This document shows, piece after piece, positions 1 to 10,399 of a stretch of DNA of 63,292 bases; the first letter of the stretch is position 1, and each line of letters begins with the position of its first letter. The stretch lies in NCBI RefSeq assembly GCF_019459305.1, contig NZ_JAIBES010000035.1, positions 1 to 63,292 of the forward strand, in the 5' to 3' direction. The DNA comes from Sphingopyxis sp. (GTDB lineage Bacteria; Pseudomonadota; Alphaproteobacteria; Sphingomonadales; Sphingomonadaceae). The notes beneath the pieces are model-generated. The model was not told where the DNA came from and did no database searches. It saw nothing but the letters and a program-made list of their open reading frames with translations. A program made the translations under genes and the position numbers.

Positions 1-14
1 GGGACCGTCGCCGC

Positions 15-110
15 AGGCGATGGTGGAGGGGCGGCGACGTTGCGCCATGACCCGTCCGTCTGCGGCTACGCCGCTGCCCACCTCCCCATGGCTTCGCCAC
101 AGGGAGGATA
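15..110. repeat. GGGGAGG-type intergenic inverted repeat (family R3)
   Basis: A GC-rich intergenic stretch begins with ggtggagggg and ends with cctccccatggcttcgccacagggagg. Similar units occur at 8463-8594, 43859-43886 and 53758-53868. No coding frame is convincing across positions 1-189, which otherwise look empty. Confidence 0.55.
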
Positions 111-189
111 AACGGCTAGAACCGGTCGCTGCCAGATGTCAGTAAGGGGCCACTCGCGCGGCTCCCACCGTCCTGTCGAAATGGCTCGA

Positions 190-729
190 TCAGCCCTTTA
201 GCCGAGCCGCATATTCACCGCGCAGGCGCACAAAATTGTCCCAGTGCGGCGTGGCTGCGGTACCGCGCAGCTTGGCCTCCAGCACATCGACATGCGAATG
301 CCAGCCGGCGCTTACGTTCAGCAGCAGCGAGGCATCGGCGACGCGGCGATGGGTGATTGTCAGCGACACATGGGCGCCCTGCTCGCGCAGCGTGAAGGTC
401 ACGCCGCCGGTGCTGCCCCAGCTGATCGCCAGCCGGTGCGGGGCGTCGAATTCGAGGACTTCGCACGTCATGCGATGCTCTTCGTCCATGCCGTCGGGGC
501 GAGTGCCGGGCGGGTCGGTCAGTTCGTCGTTGCGCCAGACCAGGTCGACCGGGGCGCCGACCCGTTGCTCCATCGCCCCCGCAGCGAGCCAGTGGCGGCG
601 CAGATCGCTGTCGACAAGATGGGCCCAGATGCGCCCGATCGGCCCGGGCAGCAGGCGTTCGAGCGTCATGGTCGCGTCCTCGCTGACCACGCCATAATCG
701 TCGGCTGTCGTCATGATATTCATCGTCAT
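190..729 (-). CDS. SRPBCC/AHSA1-like domain protein
   Basis: A 179-aa protein of the START-like SRPBCC superfamily (AHSA1/polyketide cyclase type), which binds hydrophobic ligands in a helix-grip fold; the ligand is unknown. Typical features are an early RLLPGPIGRIWAHLVDSDLRRHWL segment, a central strand-rich part and a C-terminal long helix. The ATG at 729 overlaps the arsR stop in an ATGA and has GAAGGAGA just upstream, so it is preferred to the longer open frame. AHSA1 proteins are often paired with an ArsR regulator, as here, so it is probably co-repressed with it. Confidence 0.8.
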   Translation of the reverse strand: MTMNIMTTADDYGVVSEDATMTLERLLPGPIGRIWAHLVDSDLRRHWLAAGAMEQRVGAPVDLVWRNDELTDPPGTRPDGMDEEHRMTCEVLEFDAPHRLAISWGSTGGVTFTLREQGAHVSLTITHRRVADASLLLNVSAGWHSHVDVLEAKLRGTAATPHWDNFVRLRGEYAARLKG

Positions 730-1103
730 TCTCCTTCTTTCCCGGGGAGGGGTGGCTTGGGGGGGGGCGGTGCGGCGTCTTCGGCGCGCAGCAGCTGTTC
801 CAGGGTATCGAGGCGGTCGGTCCAGAAGCGGCGATAGACGCCGAGCCACTCGTCGGCGGACATCAGCGGTGCGGGGTCGAGGCTACAGACATGCGTGCGA
901 CCGCGGATGTCGCGACGGATCAGTCCGGCGGCTTCAAGTACCTTGATATGTTTCGAGGCCGCCGCGAGCGACATCGCGAAGGGCTGGGCGAGCTCGCCCA
1001 CCGTGCGTTCTCCGGCGGCAAGGTCGCCGAGCATGGTGCGCCGCGTGGCGTCGCCGAGGGCGTGGAAGACGGTGTCGAGTGCGTGCGAATTATGTTCAAC
1101 CAT
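726..1103 (-). CDS. ArsR-family winged-helix repressor
   Basis: A 125-aa ArsR/SmtB-type regulator with a classic winged helix: LGDATRRTML, then GELAQPFAMSLAAASKHIKVLEAAGLIRRD as the recognition helix region. It lacks obvious metal-binding Cys pairs, so it is more like the AHSA1-linked ArsR group than a metal sensor. A good promoter places the transcript start at or next to the ATG, and no Shine-Dalgarno sequence is visible, so the message may be leaderless. A longer frame from a TTG at 1121 would start inside the promoter and is less likely. Confidence 0.85.
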   Translation of the reverse strand: MVEHNSHALDTVFHALGDATRRTMLGDLAAGERTVGELAQPFAMSLAAASKHIKVLEAAGLIRRDIRGRTHVCSLDPAPLMSADEWLGVYRRFWTDRLDTLEQLLRAEDAAPPPPKPPLPGKEGE

Positions 1104-1113
1104 GTGGTTTAAT
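1097..1113. promoter_or_regulatory. ArsR operator copy 1
   Basis: CAACCATGTGGTTTAAT contains the dyad AACCA-N2-TGGTT and covers the arsR start codon. A second copy of the same 17-bp pattern lies 39 bp away. Together they bracket the promoter, as expected for an autoregulated ArsR gene. Confidence 0.65.
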
Positions 1114-1138
1114 ATAATCAAGCGGTAAACATTGTCAA
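1111..1138 (-). promoter_or_regulatory. arsR promoter
   Basis: On the minus strand a perfect TTGACA (1138-1133) is followed after 16 nt by TATATT (1116-1111). The A of the arsR ATG lies 8 nt after the -10 hexamer, which is where transcription should start. Confidence 0.6.
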
Positions 1139-1152
1139 CCAGATGGTTTAAT
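1136..1152. promoter_or_regulatory. ArsR operator copy 2
   Basis: CAACCAGATGGTTTAAT matches copy 1 except for the two spacer bases of the dyad AACCA-N2-TGGTT. It overlaps the -35 element of the arsR promoter. Confidence 0.65.
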
Positions 1153-1293
1153 TATTTCCTCGGGTGTCGCGTTCCAACGGCCCGCAAGATTGGCATCGAA
1201 CGTGCGGAACAGGTTCGCTTTGGTGGCACCTGGCAATGGCATGCCGAAAATTCCGGCTTTCTTGGACGTAAGGAGCGGGTCATAAGAAGAGCC

Positions 1294-2013
1294 ATGCTGA
1301 CCATGATCCTCTCGCTCGCCCTAGCGGCCCAGGCCGCTCCGGCCTCGCCGCCCACTGCCCCCTCGCCACCGCGGCCGCGGCCGACCTTTGCGCCGCCACC
1401 ACCACCCCCGCCGCTGCCGGTGCCACGCGATTCCGCGGCGATCGACCCGCGCCCGCATGTCGCGCTGGTTACTGACCTGGGCACGATCGTGGTGCGGCTG
1501 GAAAACGAGCGGGCGCCGGTGACGGCGGCCAATTTCCTGCGTTATGTCGATGCCAAGCAGATGGACGGGTTCAAATTTTATCGCTCGACCAAAAGCTGGG
1601 GGCCCGGCAACCAACTGATCCAGGCGGGCAATCGCGGCGATGCGCGCGGGAATTTTCCGCCGATCGCGCACGAGCCGACGAAGGCGAGCGGGCTGACCAA
1701 TTGCAAGGGCGCATTGTCGATGGCGCGGCTGAACCCCGGCGATGCGACGACCGATTTTTTCCTGCTGCTCTCCGATATCAAGGGGTTCGACAGCGATTCG
1801 CCGGGCGGTGACGGTGCGGGCTTTGCGGTGTTCGGCGAATTGGTTGCGGGCACCACGGTAGCTGAGGCGATCTTCAATGCGCCGGTCTCGCCGACCGCGG
1901 GGCAGGGCGTGATGGTCGGCCAGATGCTCGAGCCGCAGGTGACGATCAAGACCGCGCGCCGCGTTCCCGCGCCCGCGGATGCGCCCAAGGGGTGCGTAGT
2001 GCAGGCGCCGTAA
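1294..2013 (+). CDS. Exported cyclophilin-type peptidyl-prolyl isomerase
   Basis: A 239-aa protein with a signal peptide (MLTMILSLALAAQAA), a proline-rich linker of about 30 residues and a cyclophilin domain. Recognisable blocks are ERAPVTAANFLRYVD, KFYRS (in place of the usual FHR), IQAGN, GALSMAR, TTDFFLLLSD and GFAVFGELVAG. It should act on prolyl bonds of proteins in the periplasm. The start at 1294 is chosen because it begins the signal peptide and has AAGAAG upstream; the open frame extends further upstream without merit. The altered FHR block leaves catalytic strength uncertain. Confidence 0.85.
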   Translation: MLTMILSLALAAQAAPASPPTAPSPPRPRPTFAPPPPPPPLPVPRDSAAIDPRPHVALVTDLGTIVVRLENERAPVTAANFLRYVDAKQMDGFKFYRSTKSWGPGNQLIQAGNRGDARGNFPPIAHEPTKASGLTNCKGALSMARLNPGDATTDFFLLLSDIKGFDSDSPGGDGAGFAVFGELVAGTTVAEAIFNAPVSPTAGQGVMVGQMLEPQVTIKTARRVPAPADAPKGCVVQAP

Positions 2014-2075
2014 ATCTGCGCTGAGCCGTCCATCATTTATTTTGCGTTCATCCGCGCTGTGGCTATACCGCGCGC

Positions 2076-2867
2076 ATGACTCAGCGTTTACCCTCGCGCG
2101 CCATGACGCGCCTGCTCGCCGCCGCCCTGATTATCACGCCGCTTGCGGCCTGCGCCGGCGGTGGCGGGTCAAAGCCCGATACGCGCTATGTCGCGCGCGA
2201 CGTCAACACGCTGTACCGCGCGGCGCAGGACCGGCTCGATCGCCAGCAATATGGCCTTGCGGCGGCGCTGTTCGACGAGGTCGAGCGCCAGCATCCCTAT
2301 TCGCCCTGGGCGCGCCGCGCGCAGCTGATGAGCTCATTCAGTTACTATATGGACCGCGAATATACCCCGGCGATCGAAGCCGCGCAGCGGTTCCTGGCGA
2401 TCCATCCGGGCAACAAGGATGCGCCCTACGCTTATTATCTGATCGGTCTCAGCTATTATGAGCAGATCAGCGACGTCACCCGCGACCAGAAAATCACCCA
2501 GCAGGCGTCCAACGCGCTCGGTGAAGTGATCCGCCGCTATCCCGACAGCCGTTATGCGTCGGACGCGCGGCTCAAGGTCGATCTGGTGCAGGACCATCTG
2601 GCGGGCAAGGAAATGGAAATCGGCCGCTTCTATCAGCGCAGCTCGAACTGGCTGGCGGCATCGATCCGTTTCCGCGAGGTCGTCGACAAATATCAAACGA
2701 CGAGCCATGCGCCCGAAGCGCTGTACCGCCTGACGGAATCCTATCTCGCGCTGGGAATTCCCGTCGAAGCGAAGAAGTCGGCCGCGGTGCTGGGTGCCAA
2801 CTATCCGGGTAACGAATGGTACGACCGCGCCTACAAGCTGATGCAGAAGCACGCGCCGAGCGCCTGA
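2076..2867 (+). CDS. bamD: Outer membrane assembly lipoprotein BamD
   Basis: A 263-aa lipoprotein with a lipobox LAAC (Cys26) after a short basic and hydrophobic leader. It is followed by TPR-like repeats typical of BamD (for example LFDEVERQHPYSPWARRAQLMSSFSYY and RRYPDSRYASDARLKVDLV). It is part of the BAM complex that inserts beta-barrel proteins. A second ATG at 2103 would give an equally good signal peptide, so the exact start is open. recN follows after 47 bp, an order common in alphaproteobacteria. Confidence 0.93.
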   Translation: MTQRLPSRAMTRLLAAALIITPLAACAGGGGSKPDTRYVARDVNTLYRAAQDRLDRQQYGLAAALFDEVERQHPYSPWARRAQLMSSFSYYMDREYTPAIEAAQRFLAIHPGNKDAPYAYYLIGLSYYEQISDVTRDQKITQQASNALGEVIRRYPDSRYASDARLKVDLVQDHLAGKEMEIGRFYQRSSNWLAASIRFREVVDKYQTTSHAPEALYRLTESYLALGIPVEAKKSAAVLGANYPGNEWYDRAYKLMQKHAPSA

Positions 2868-2914
2868 TCGCGCCGGGAATAGATTCTGCCTTTGTTCTGC
2901 GGTAAGGACGGCTC

Positions 2915-4582
2915 GTGCTAACCGCTTTATCCATCGCCAATATCGTTCTGATCGAACGGCTCGACCTCGATTTCGCGGCCGGATTGGGTGTGCTCACCGG
3001 CGAGACGGGAGCGGGCAAGTCGATCCTGCTCGACGCGCTAGGGCTCGCGCTGGGTGCGCGCGCCGACAGCGCGCTGGTGCGGCAGGGGAGCGGGCAGGCG
3101 CAGGTGACCGCGAGTTTTGTCGCGCCGGTGGCGGGTACGCCGCTCGCTGCGCTGCTCGCCGGCAACGAGATTGCGCTGGAGCCGGGCGAGCCGCTGCTGG
3201 CGCGCCGCACGCTCAAGGCCGACGGCGGCAGCCGCGCGTTCCTGAACGACCAGCCCTGTTCAGCGGCGCTGCTGCGCGAGGTTGGTGGGCATCTGGTCGA
3301 GATCCATGGTCAGCACGACGATCGCGGGTTGCTCGCGCCGGCGGGGCATCGCGCTTTGCTCGACGCCTTTGCGCGCGCCGACACGGGCGCAGTGGCAGCG
3401 GCGCATACGGCGTGGCGCGCGGCCGAAACAAAGCTGGCGGCGGCGCGCAGCGCGCTCGATGAGGCGACGCGCGACCGCGAATGGCTGGAACATTGCGTCG
3501 CCGAACTGCAGGTGCTCAGCCCGCAGCCGGGCGAGGATACCGAACTGTCCGAAGCGCGCGCGGCGATGCAGAAGGGCGAAAAGATCGCGGGCGATTTGGG
3601 CGCGATCCTGGAGGCGTTCGAGGGCAGCGACAGCGGCCCGGCGCTGCTGCGCGGCGCGGCGCGGCGGCTCGACCGGGTCGCGGGCGATCACCCGCTGCTT
3701 GCCGAAGCGCTCGCCGGGCTCGATCGGGCGATTATCGAGGCCGACGAGGCCGAGACGCGGCTGCGCGAAGCTGCGCGGGCGATGGAATATGACCCCGAAC
3801 GGCTCGACGCGACCGAGACGCGTCTGTTCGAACTGCGGGCAATGGCGCGCAAGCACAATGTCCAGCCCGACGAGCTCACGGAGCTCAGTGGCACGCTCGC
3901 GGCCCGGCTCGATGCGATCGAGGGCGGCAGCGCCGGGCTCGCGAAGCTGGAGGCCGCAGTGGCGGAAACCGCCGCCGCCTACACCCATATTGCGAGCGCG
4001 CTGTCCGACCTGCGCGCCAAGGCCGCGGCGCGGCTCGATGCCGCGGTGGCGGGCGAACTGGTGCCGCTGAAGCTCGACGCGGCGCGGTTCCAGACGCTGG
4101 TCGAGCGCTTGCCCGCCGAACGCTGGGGGCCAGAAGGCATCGACCGCGTCGAATATCTGATTTCGACCAATCCCGGCGCGCCCTTTGCGCCGCTGGCGAA
4201 GATCGCGTCGGGGGGCGAGTTGTCGCGCTTCATCCTCGCGCTCAAGGTCGCGCTCGCCGAAGAGGGTGGAGCGGACACGATCATCTTTGACGAAATCGAC
4301 CGCGGCGTGGGCGGCGCGGTCGCGTCGGCGATCGGCGAGCGGCTGGCAAGGCTGGCGGGCGCGGGCAAGCAATTGCTGGCGGTGACGCACAGCCCGCAGG
4401 TCGCGGCCAAGGGCGCAGCGCATTTCGTCATCGCCAAGTCAAGCGAGGGCGTGGTGACGCGCACGAGCGTTCACGCGCTTGACGAAGCGGGCCGCCGCGA
4501 GGAAATCGCGCGGATGCTGTCAGGCGCCGAGGTGACCGCCGAAGCGCGGGCGCAGGCGGAAAGGCTGCTGGAGACGATATGA
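2915..4582 (+). CDS. recN: DNA repair ATPase RecN
   Basis: A 555-aa SMC-like protein of normal length for RecN, involved in double-strand break repair. The N-terminus has Walker A GETGAGKS (residues 29-36). The middle is helical and coiled-coil-like. The C-terminus has the ABC signature GGELSRFILALKVAL and Walker B TIIFDEIDRGVGG. The start codon is GTG. Its stop overlaps the next gene in an ATGA, so translation is probably coupled. No convincing LexA box was seen upstream. Confidence 0.95.
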   Translation: MLTALSIANIVLIERLDLDFAAGLGVLTGETGAGKSILLDALGLALGARADSALVRQGSGQAQVTASFVAPVAGTPLAALLAGNEIALEPGEPLLARRTLKADGGSRAFLNDQPCSAALLREVGGHLVEIHGQHDDRGLLAPAGHRALLDAFARADTGAVAAAHTAWRAAETKLAAARSALDEATRDREWLEHCVAELQVLSPQPGEDTELSEARAAMQKGEKIAGDLGAILEAFEGSDSGPALLRGAARRLDRVAGDHPLLAEALAGLDRAIIEADEAETRLREAARAMEYDPERLDATETRLFELRAMARKHNVQPDELTELSGTLAARLDAIEGGSAGLAKLEAAVAETAAAYTHIASALSDLRAKAAARLDAAVAGELVPLKLDAARFQTLVERLPAERWGPEGIDRVEYLISTNPGAPFAPLAKIASGGELSRFILALKVALAEEGGADTIIFDEIDRGVGGAVASAIGERLARLAGAGKQLLAVTHSPQVAAKGAAHFVIAKSSEGVVTRTSVHALDEAGRREEIARMLSGAEVTAEARAQAERLLETI

Positions 4583-5241
4583 CCGACGACCGGAGACAGG
4601 ATTACCGCGAACAGGGTTATCTTGCGTTGCCGGGGTTTGTCCCGACCGATGTGACGCACGCCTTCCTCGCGACGCTGAAATCCGACCTGATTCGCGGCGG
4701 GGTGTCGTTCGACGCGCTGAAACGAGGCTCTGCATTGCTCAAGACCGAGGCGGTCGAGGTGTATGGCCAGCAATATCCGCCGATGGCGACGTTCCTGTGG
4801 GGGATGACTCCCGCGATCAGTACGCTGGTCGGCCATGACCTGCGCCCGACCTATTGCTATTTCCGTATGTACCGCGCGGGCGATATCTGCCGTGTCCATT
4901 CGGACCGCCACGCGTGCGAACATAGCTTGTCGCTGCTGCTTGCGGCGAGCGACGACAAGGCCTGGCCGCTCGAGGTCGGGTCGCAGCATATCGAAACACC
5001 GCGCGAACGTGCCGATGCCGATTTTGGCGGCGAAGCCTATGGGTCGGTGCCGATGCTGGCCGGCGATGCGGTGCTGTATCAGGGCGTTCACCGCCTGCAC
5101 GGGCGGCTGATGCCCAATCCCAACCGCTGGTCGGCGCATCTGTTCCTGCACTGGGTCGATCCCGCCGGACCTTATGCGGCGCAGGCGTTCGAGGGGATGC
5201 AGATCCCCGCGACCGAGGCGCTGGCGATGGAAGGGCGCTGA
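4579..5241 (+). CDS. 2-oxoglutarate/Fe(II)-dependent oxygenase, prolyl-hydroxylase-like
   Basis: A 220-aa protein with the facial-triad pattern of the 2OG-Fe(II) superfamily: H107-S-D109 in YRAGDICRVHSDRH, and distal histidines at 171/174 in GVHRLHGRL. An arginine (R183, PNRW) may bind 2-oxoglutarate. The substrate is unknown. It overlaps recN by 4 nt and lies upstream of ligA, so an involvement with DNA or with a protein of repair is possible, but this is inference from position only. It does not look like AlkB, whose NxYxxGxxxxxxHxD block is not reproduced. Confidence 0.75.
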   Translation: MTDDRRQDYREQGYLALPGFVPTDVTHAFLATLKSDLIRGGVSFDALKRGSALLKTEAVEVYGQQYPPMATFLWGMTPAISTLVGHDLRPTYCYFRMYRAGDICRVHSDRHACEHSLSLLLAASDDKAWPLEVGSQHIETPRERADADFGGEAYGSVPMLAGDAVLYQGVHRLHGRLMPNPNRWSAHLFLHWVDPAGPYAAQAFEGMQIPATEALAMEGR

Positions 5242-5245
5242 ACCC

Positions 5246-5928
5246 ATGACCGCGCACCCGCTCGACCGGCCAGTGTGGAGCATGCTCACCGGACGGCAGG
5301 CGCATCTGGCGGAGGGGGATGCGCGCGCGCTGCGGCTCGACCGCGGTTATGGCGTGTTTGGGGTCGCCGCCGATACTGGCGCCGAGGCGCAGGCGGCGCT
5401 CGCGGCGCTGATTCCCCAGGGTGAGGACTTGTGGATCGTCGAGGGCGAGCGCTGGCCGGTGCCCGCCGGGGTGCGCGAGGTGAAGCGTGCGGTGCTGACT
5501 CAGATGGTCGCCGAAGGGGCGCCGCCGACGGCGCGCGACGGCGAACCCGCGATCATCGGTCTGGGCGAGGCGGATGCGGCCGAGATGGCGGCGCTGGCTG
5601 ACCACGCCAAGCCCGGGCCATGGGGGCCTAAAACGCATCGCTATGGGCCGTTCTTTGGGATCCGCGACGATGCTGGCCGCCTGCTCGCGATGGCAGGGCA
5701 GCGGATGCTGATGCCCGGCATAGCCGAAGTGAGCGGGGTCTCGACCTGGGCCGATTGCCGCGGCCGCGGCTATGCCCGGGCGCTGATCGGCCATGTGATG
5801 CGCGACATGGTGGCGCGCGGCGAACAGCCGTTCTTGCACAGCTATGCCGACAACGCCGGGGCGATCGCGCTGTATGAATCGCTGGGCTTTCGTATCCGGC
5901 GTGCGGTGCATGTGCTGGTCATTGCGGA

Positions 5929-5932
<4 letters not shown>
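5246..5932 (+). CDS. GNAT-family N-acetyltransferase
   Basis: A 228-aa protein with the acetyl-CoA-binding GNAT core in its last third: VSGVSTWADCRGRGYARALIG, then HSYADNAGAIALYESLGF, typical of the FR47-like subgroup. The first 120 residues are divergent. The acceptor is unknown. The ATG at 5246 follows the preceding stop by 4 nt; the stop overlaps the next ATG (ATGA). It belongs to the recN-ligA transcription unit. Confidence 0.82.
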
Positions 5933-8456
<2,524 letters not shown>

Positions 8457-8462
8457 GATGAT

Positions 8463-8594
8463 CCTCCCACTTGTGGGGAGGTGGCAAGCCGCAGACTTGA
8501 CGGAGGGGGCTTGCGTCATCAAGCCTCGCTTTCAGAACGATTGCCCCCTCCACCATGCTTCGCATGGTCCCCCTCCCCCCGCAAGCGGGGAGGA
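8463..8594. repeat. GGGGAGG-type inverted repeat (family R3)
   Basis: The intergenic stretch between ligA and the next gene starts cctcccacttgtggggagg and ends ccccgcaagcggggagg, giving nested hairpins. It also carries accatgcttcgcatggt, itself a small palindrome. It may end ligA transcription. Confidence 0.65.
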
Positions 8595-8624
8595 ATTGGG
8601 CGGGGCAAATGGGGTGGGGACCAT

Positions 8625-9794
8625 ATGGCCAAACGCGACTATCTGAACCATCTGATGCGCGATCTGGAATCGCATACCGAGGTGAGGCGGTTCGGTAGCG
8701 GGTGGTTGTCAGGTTTTTTCGCCCTGCTGTTCGCGATCGTCGGGTTCGGGATGGTGATCGCGTTGCGCTTTCCCGACTGGTTTGCGACGCCCGAACTCGC
8801 AATCATCAAAGATTGGGGCGGGTTTCGCGGGGTGGTGCATCTGGTGCTGCTCGCGAGTTACGGGCTTGCGCTGCTCAGCCTGTTGCTCCGCCTCCGCAAG
8901 GTGTTGGGCGCGACTGCGCTGATCATCGCGCTGGCCGCGACGCTGATCGGTGGCGCCAATGTCCAGCCCGCTGAGACGCGGAGCTGGGGGATTTTCTTCG
9001 GGCTCGATTTTTTTGTCGTCAATCTGCTGATCACCGGTTTCATGTTCGCGCCGCTCGAACGATTGTTCCCGCATCGCCGCGCGCAACGCCTGTTCCGCAC
9101 CGAATGGCGCGAGGACCTATTCTATTACCTCGTCAGCACGATGTTTGTGCAGGTGCTGGGCTTCCTGGCGCTCGCGCCGTCGACGATCATCAATGAGAAT
9201 ACGTCGAGCTGGCAGGCATTTCGCGCCGGGATCGCGTCGCTGCCCTGGATCGTCCAGTTCGCGATCGTGCTCGTCGCGTCGGATCTCGCCCAATATTGGT
9301 ACCACCGGCTGTTCCACAAGGTGCCGTTCCTGTGGGGCTTTCACGCGATCCACCACAGCGCCAAATCGATGGACTGGCTGGCGGGATCGCGGATGCACTT
9401 CGTCGAGATCATCCTGCTCCGCTCGATAACCTCGCTGCCGCTGTTCACCCTCGGGTTCAGCCCGTCGGTGATGCAGGCCTATATCGGTTTCGTCTATGTG
9501 TGGTCTTCGCTGCTCCACGCCAATGTCGGGGGCAATTTCAACCGGCTGGGCCACTGGATCGCGACGCCGCGTTTCCATCATTGGCACCACGGGCTGGAAC
9601 GCGAGGCGTTCGACGTCAATTTTGCGATCCACTTTCCGTGGCTCGACAAGATTTTCGGGACATTTCATCTGCCGAAGGACCGCTGGCCCGAGAATTACGG
9701 CATTCCCGAAGATGTACCGAAAAATTACTGGGGGCAGTTCCTGTATCCGTGGCAGCGGACGGGGAAGAAGATCGACGAGACGCCGGCGGAATAG
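8625..9794 (+). CDS. Sterol desaturase/fatty acid hydroxylase family membrane protein
   Basis: A 389-aa integral membrane protein with several hydrophobic helices and the His-box set of the family: HRLFH, HAIHHSAKSMDW and HHWHHG, which bind a di-iron centre. Members hydroxylate or desaturate lipids at the membrane; the substrate is not evident. The ATG at 8625 (CCATATGGCC, preceded by GGTGGGGA) is chosen because the upstream extension of the frame runs through a repeat. Confidence 0.87.
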   Translation: MAKRDYLNHLMRDLESHTEVRRFGSGWLSGFFALLFAIVGFGMVIALRFPDWFATPELAIIKDWGGFRGVVHLVLLASYGLALLSLLLRLRKVLGATALIIALAATLIGGANVQPAETRSWGIFFGLDFFVVNLLITGFMFAPLERLFPHRRAQRLFRTEWREDLFYYLVSTMFVQVLGFLALAPSTIINENTSSWQAFRAGIASLPWIVQFAIVLVASDLAQYWYHRLFHKVPFLWGFHAIHHSAKSMDWLAGSRMHFVEIILLRSITSLPLFTLGFSPSVMQAYIGFVYVWSSLLHANVGGNFNRLGHWIATPRFHHWHHGLEREAFDVNFAIHFPWLDKIFGTFHLPKDRWPENYGIPEDVPKNYWGQFLYPWQRTGKKIDETPAE

Positions 9795-9802
9795 ACTCTG
9801 TC

Positions 9803-9886
9803 GTCATCGCGAGGAGCCGAAGGCGACGCGGCAATCCAGAGCGGAGCAAGGCCGCCCCTAGATTGCGTCGCTTCGCTCGCAATGAC
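9803..9886. repeat. GTCATNGCGAG-type inverted repeat (family R1)
   Basis: Bounded by GTCATCGCGAG and CTCGCAATGAC, with the internal block cgacgcggcaatcca. Related copies are at 29167, 42308 and 59267. It resembles a REP/MITE-like element. Confidence 0.75.
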
Positions 9887-9899
9887 GAGGTAAGATGGC

Positions 9900-10328
9900 T
9901 TGTCAGTGATCGACATCGATCATAATGGCCGCCGCGTGAGTCTGCTCGCCGCCTTTCGCCGTCCCGGCATTTTGCTGCTGTTGCCGCTGCTGCTCGCGAT
10001 CGGCTCGCGGGTGCTGGTCGCGCCGGGGTGGATGATCGAGAGCGATGCGGGCGGGTCGATCACCGTGCGCATCTGTTCGGACCCAACCGACCCCGGCAAG
10101 ACGGTAACGATCCCGCTGGAAAAGGCGGGTAGTCACGACGCGGGCGAGACGCAGCAGCATTGCCCGTGGGGCGCGCTCGCCAATGCGCCGATCGTCCCCG
10201 CTGAACCCGTGTTGCTTGCCGCACCGATGGTTGCGGCGCCGACCCCGGTTGCGGTGCGGTCGCTGGGCTATGCGCCGGGTATTGCGTCACCACTGCCGCC
10301 CAGTACCGGACCGCCCGCTTTCGCCTGA
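9900..10328 (+). CDS. DUF2946-like small protein upstream of a TonB receptor
   Basis: A 142-aa protein with one N-terminal hydrophobic segment (PGILLLLPLLLAIGSRVLV), then APGWMIESDAGGSITVRICSDPTDPG and a proline/alanine-rich tail, with a Cys-containing middle (QHCPWGALANAP). This layout matches the DUF2946 group, which is usually found next to TonB-dependent metal receptors. A TTG at 9900 with GAGG 9 nt upstream, or a GTG at 9906 or 9936, could be the start. Function is not known. Confidence 0.6.
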   Translation: MSVIDIDHNGRRVSLLAAFRRPGILLLLPLLLAIGSRVLVAPGWMIESDAGGSITVRICSDPTDPGKTVTIPLEKAGSHDAGETQQHCPWGALANAPIVPAEPVLLAAPMVAAPTPVAVRSLGYAPGIASPLPPSTGPPAFA

Positions 10329-10399
10329 ACCAGATTAAACGGCCGCCCGCGCAGATGCGCGGCGCGGCGCTTTGCTGACTTCACGCGAAAGATTGAACC

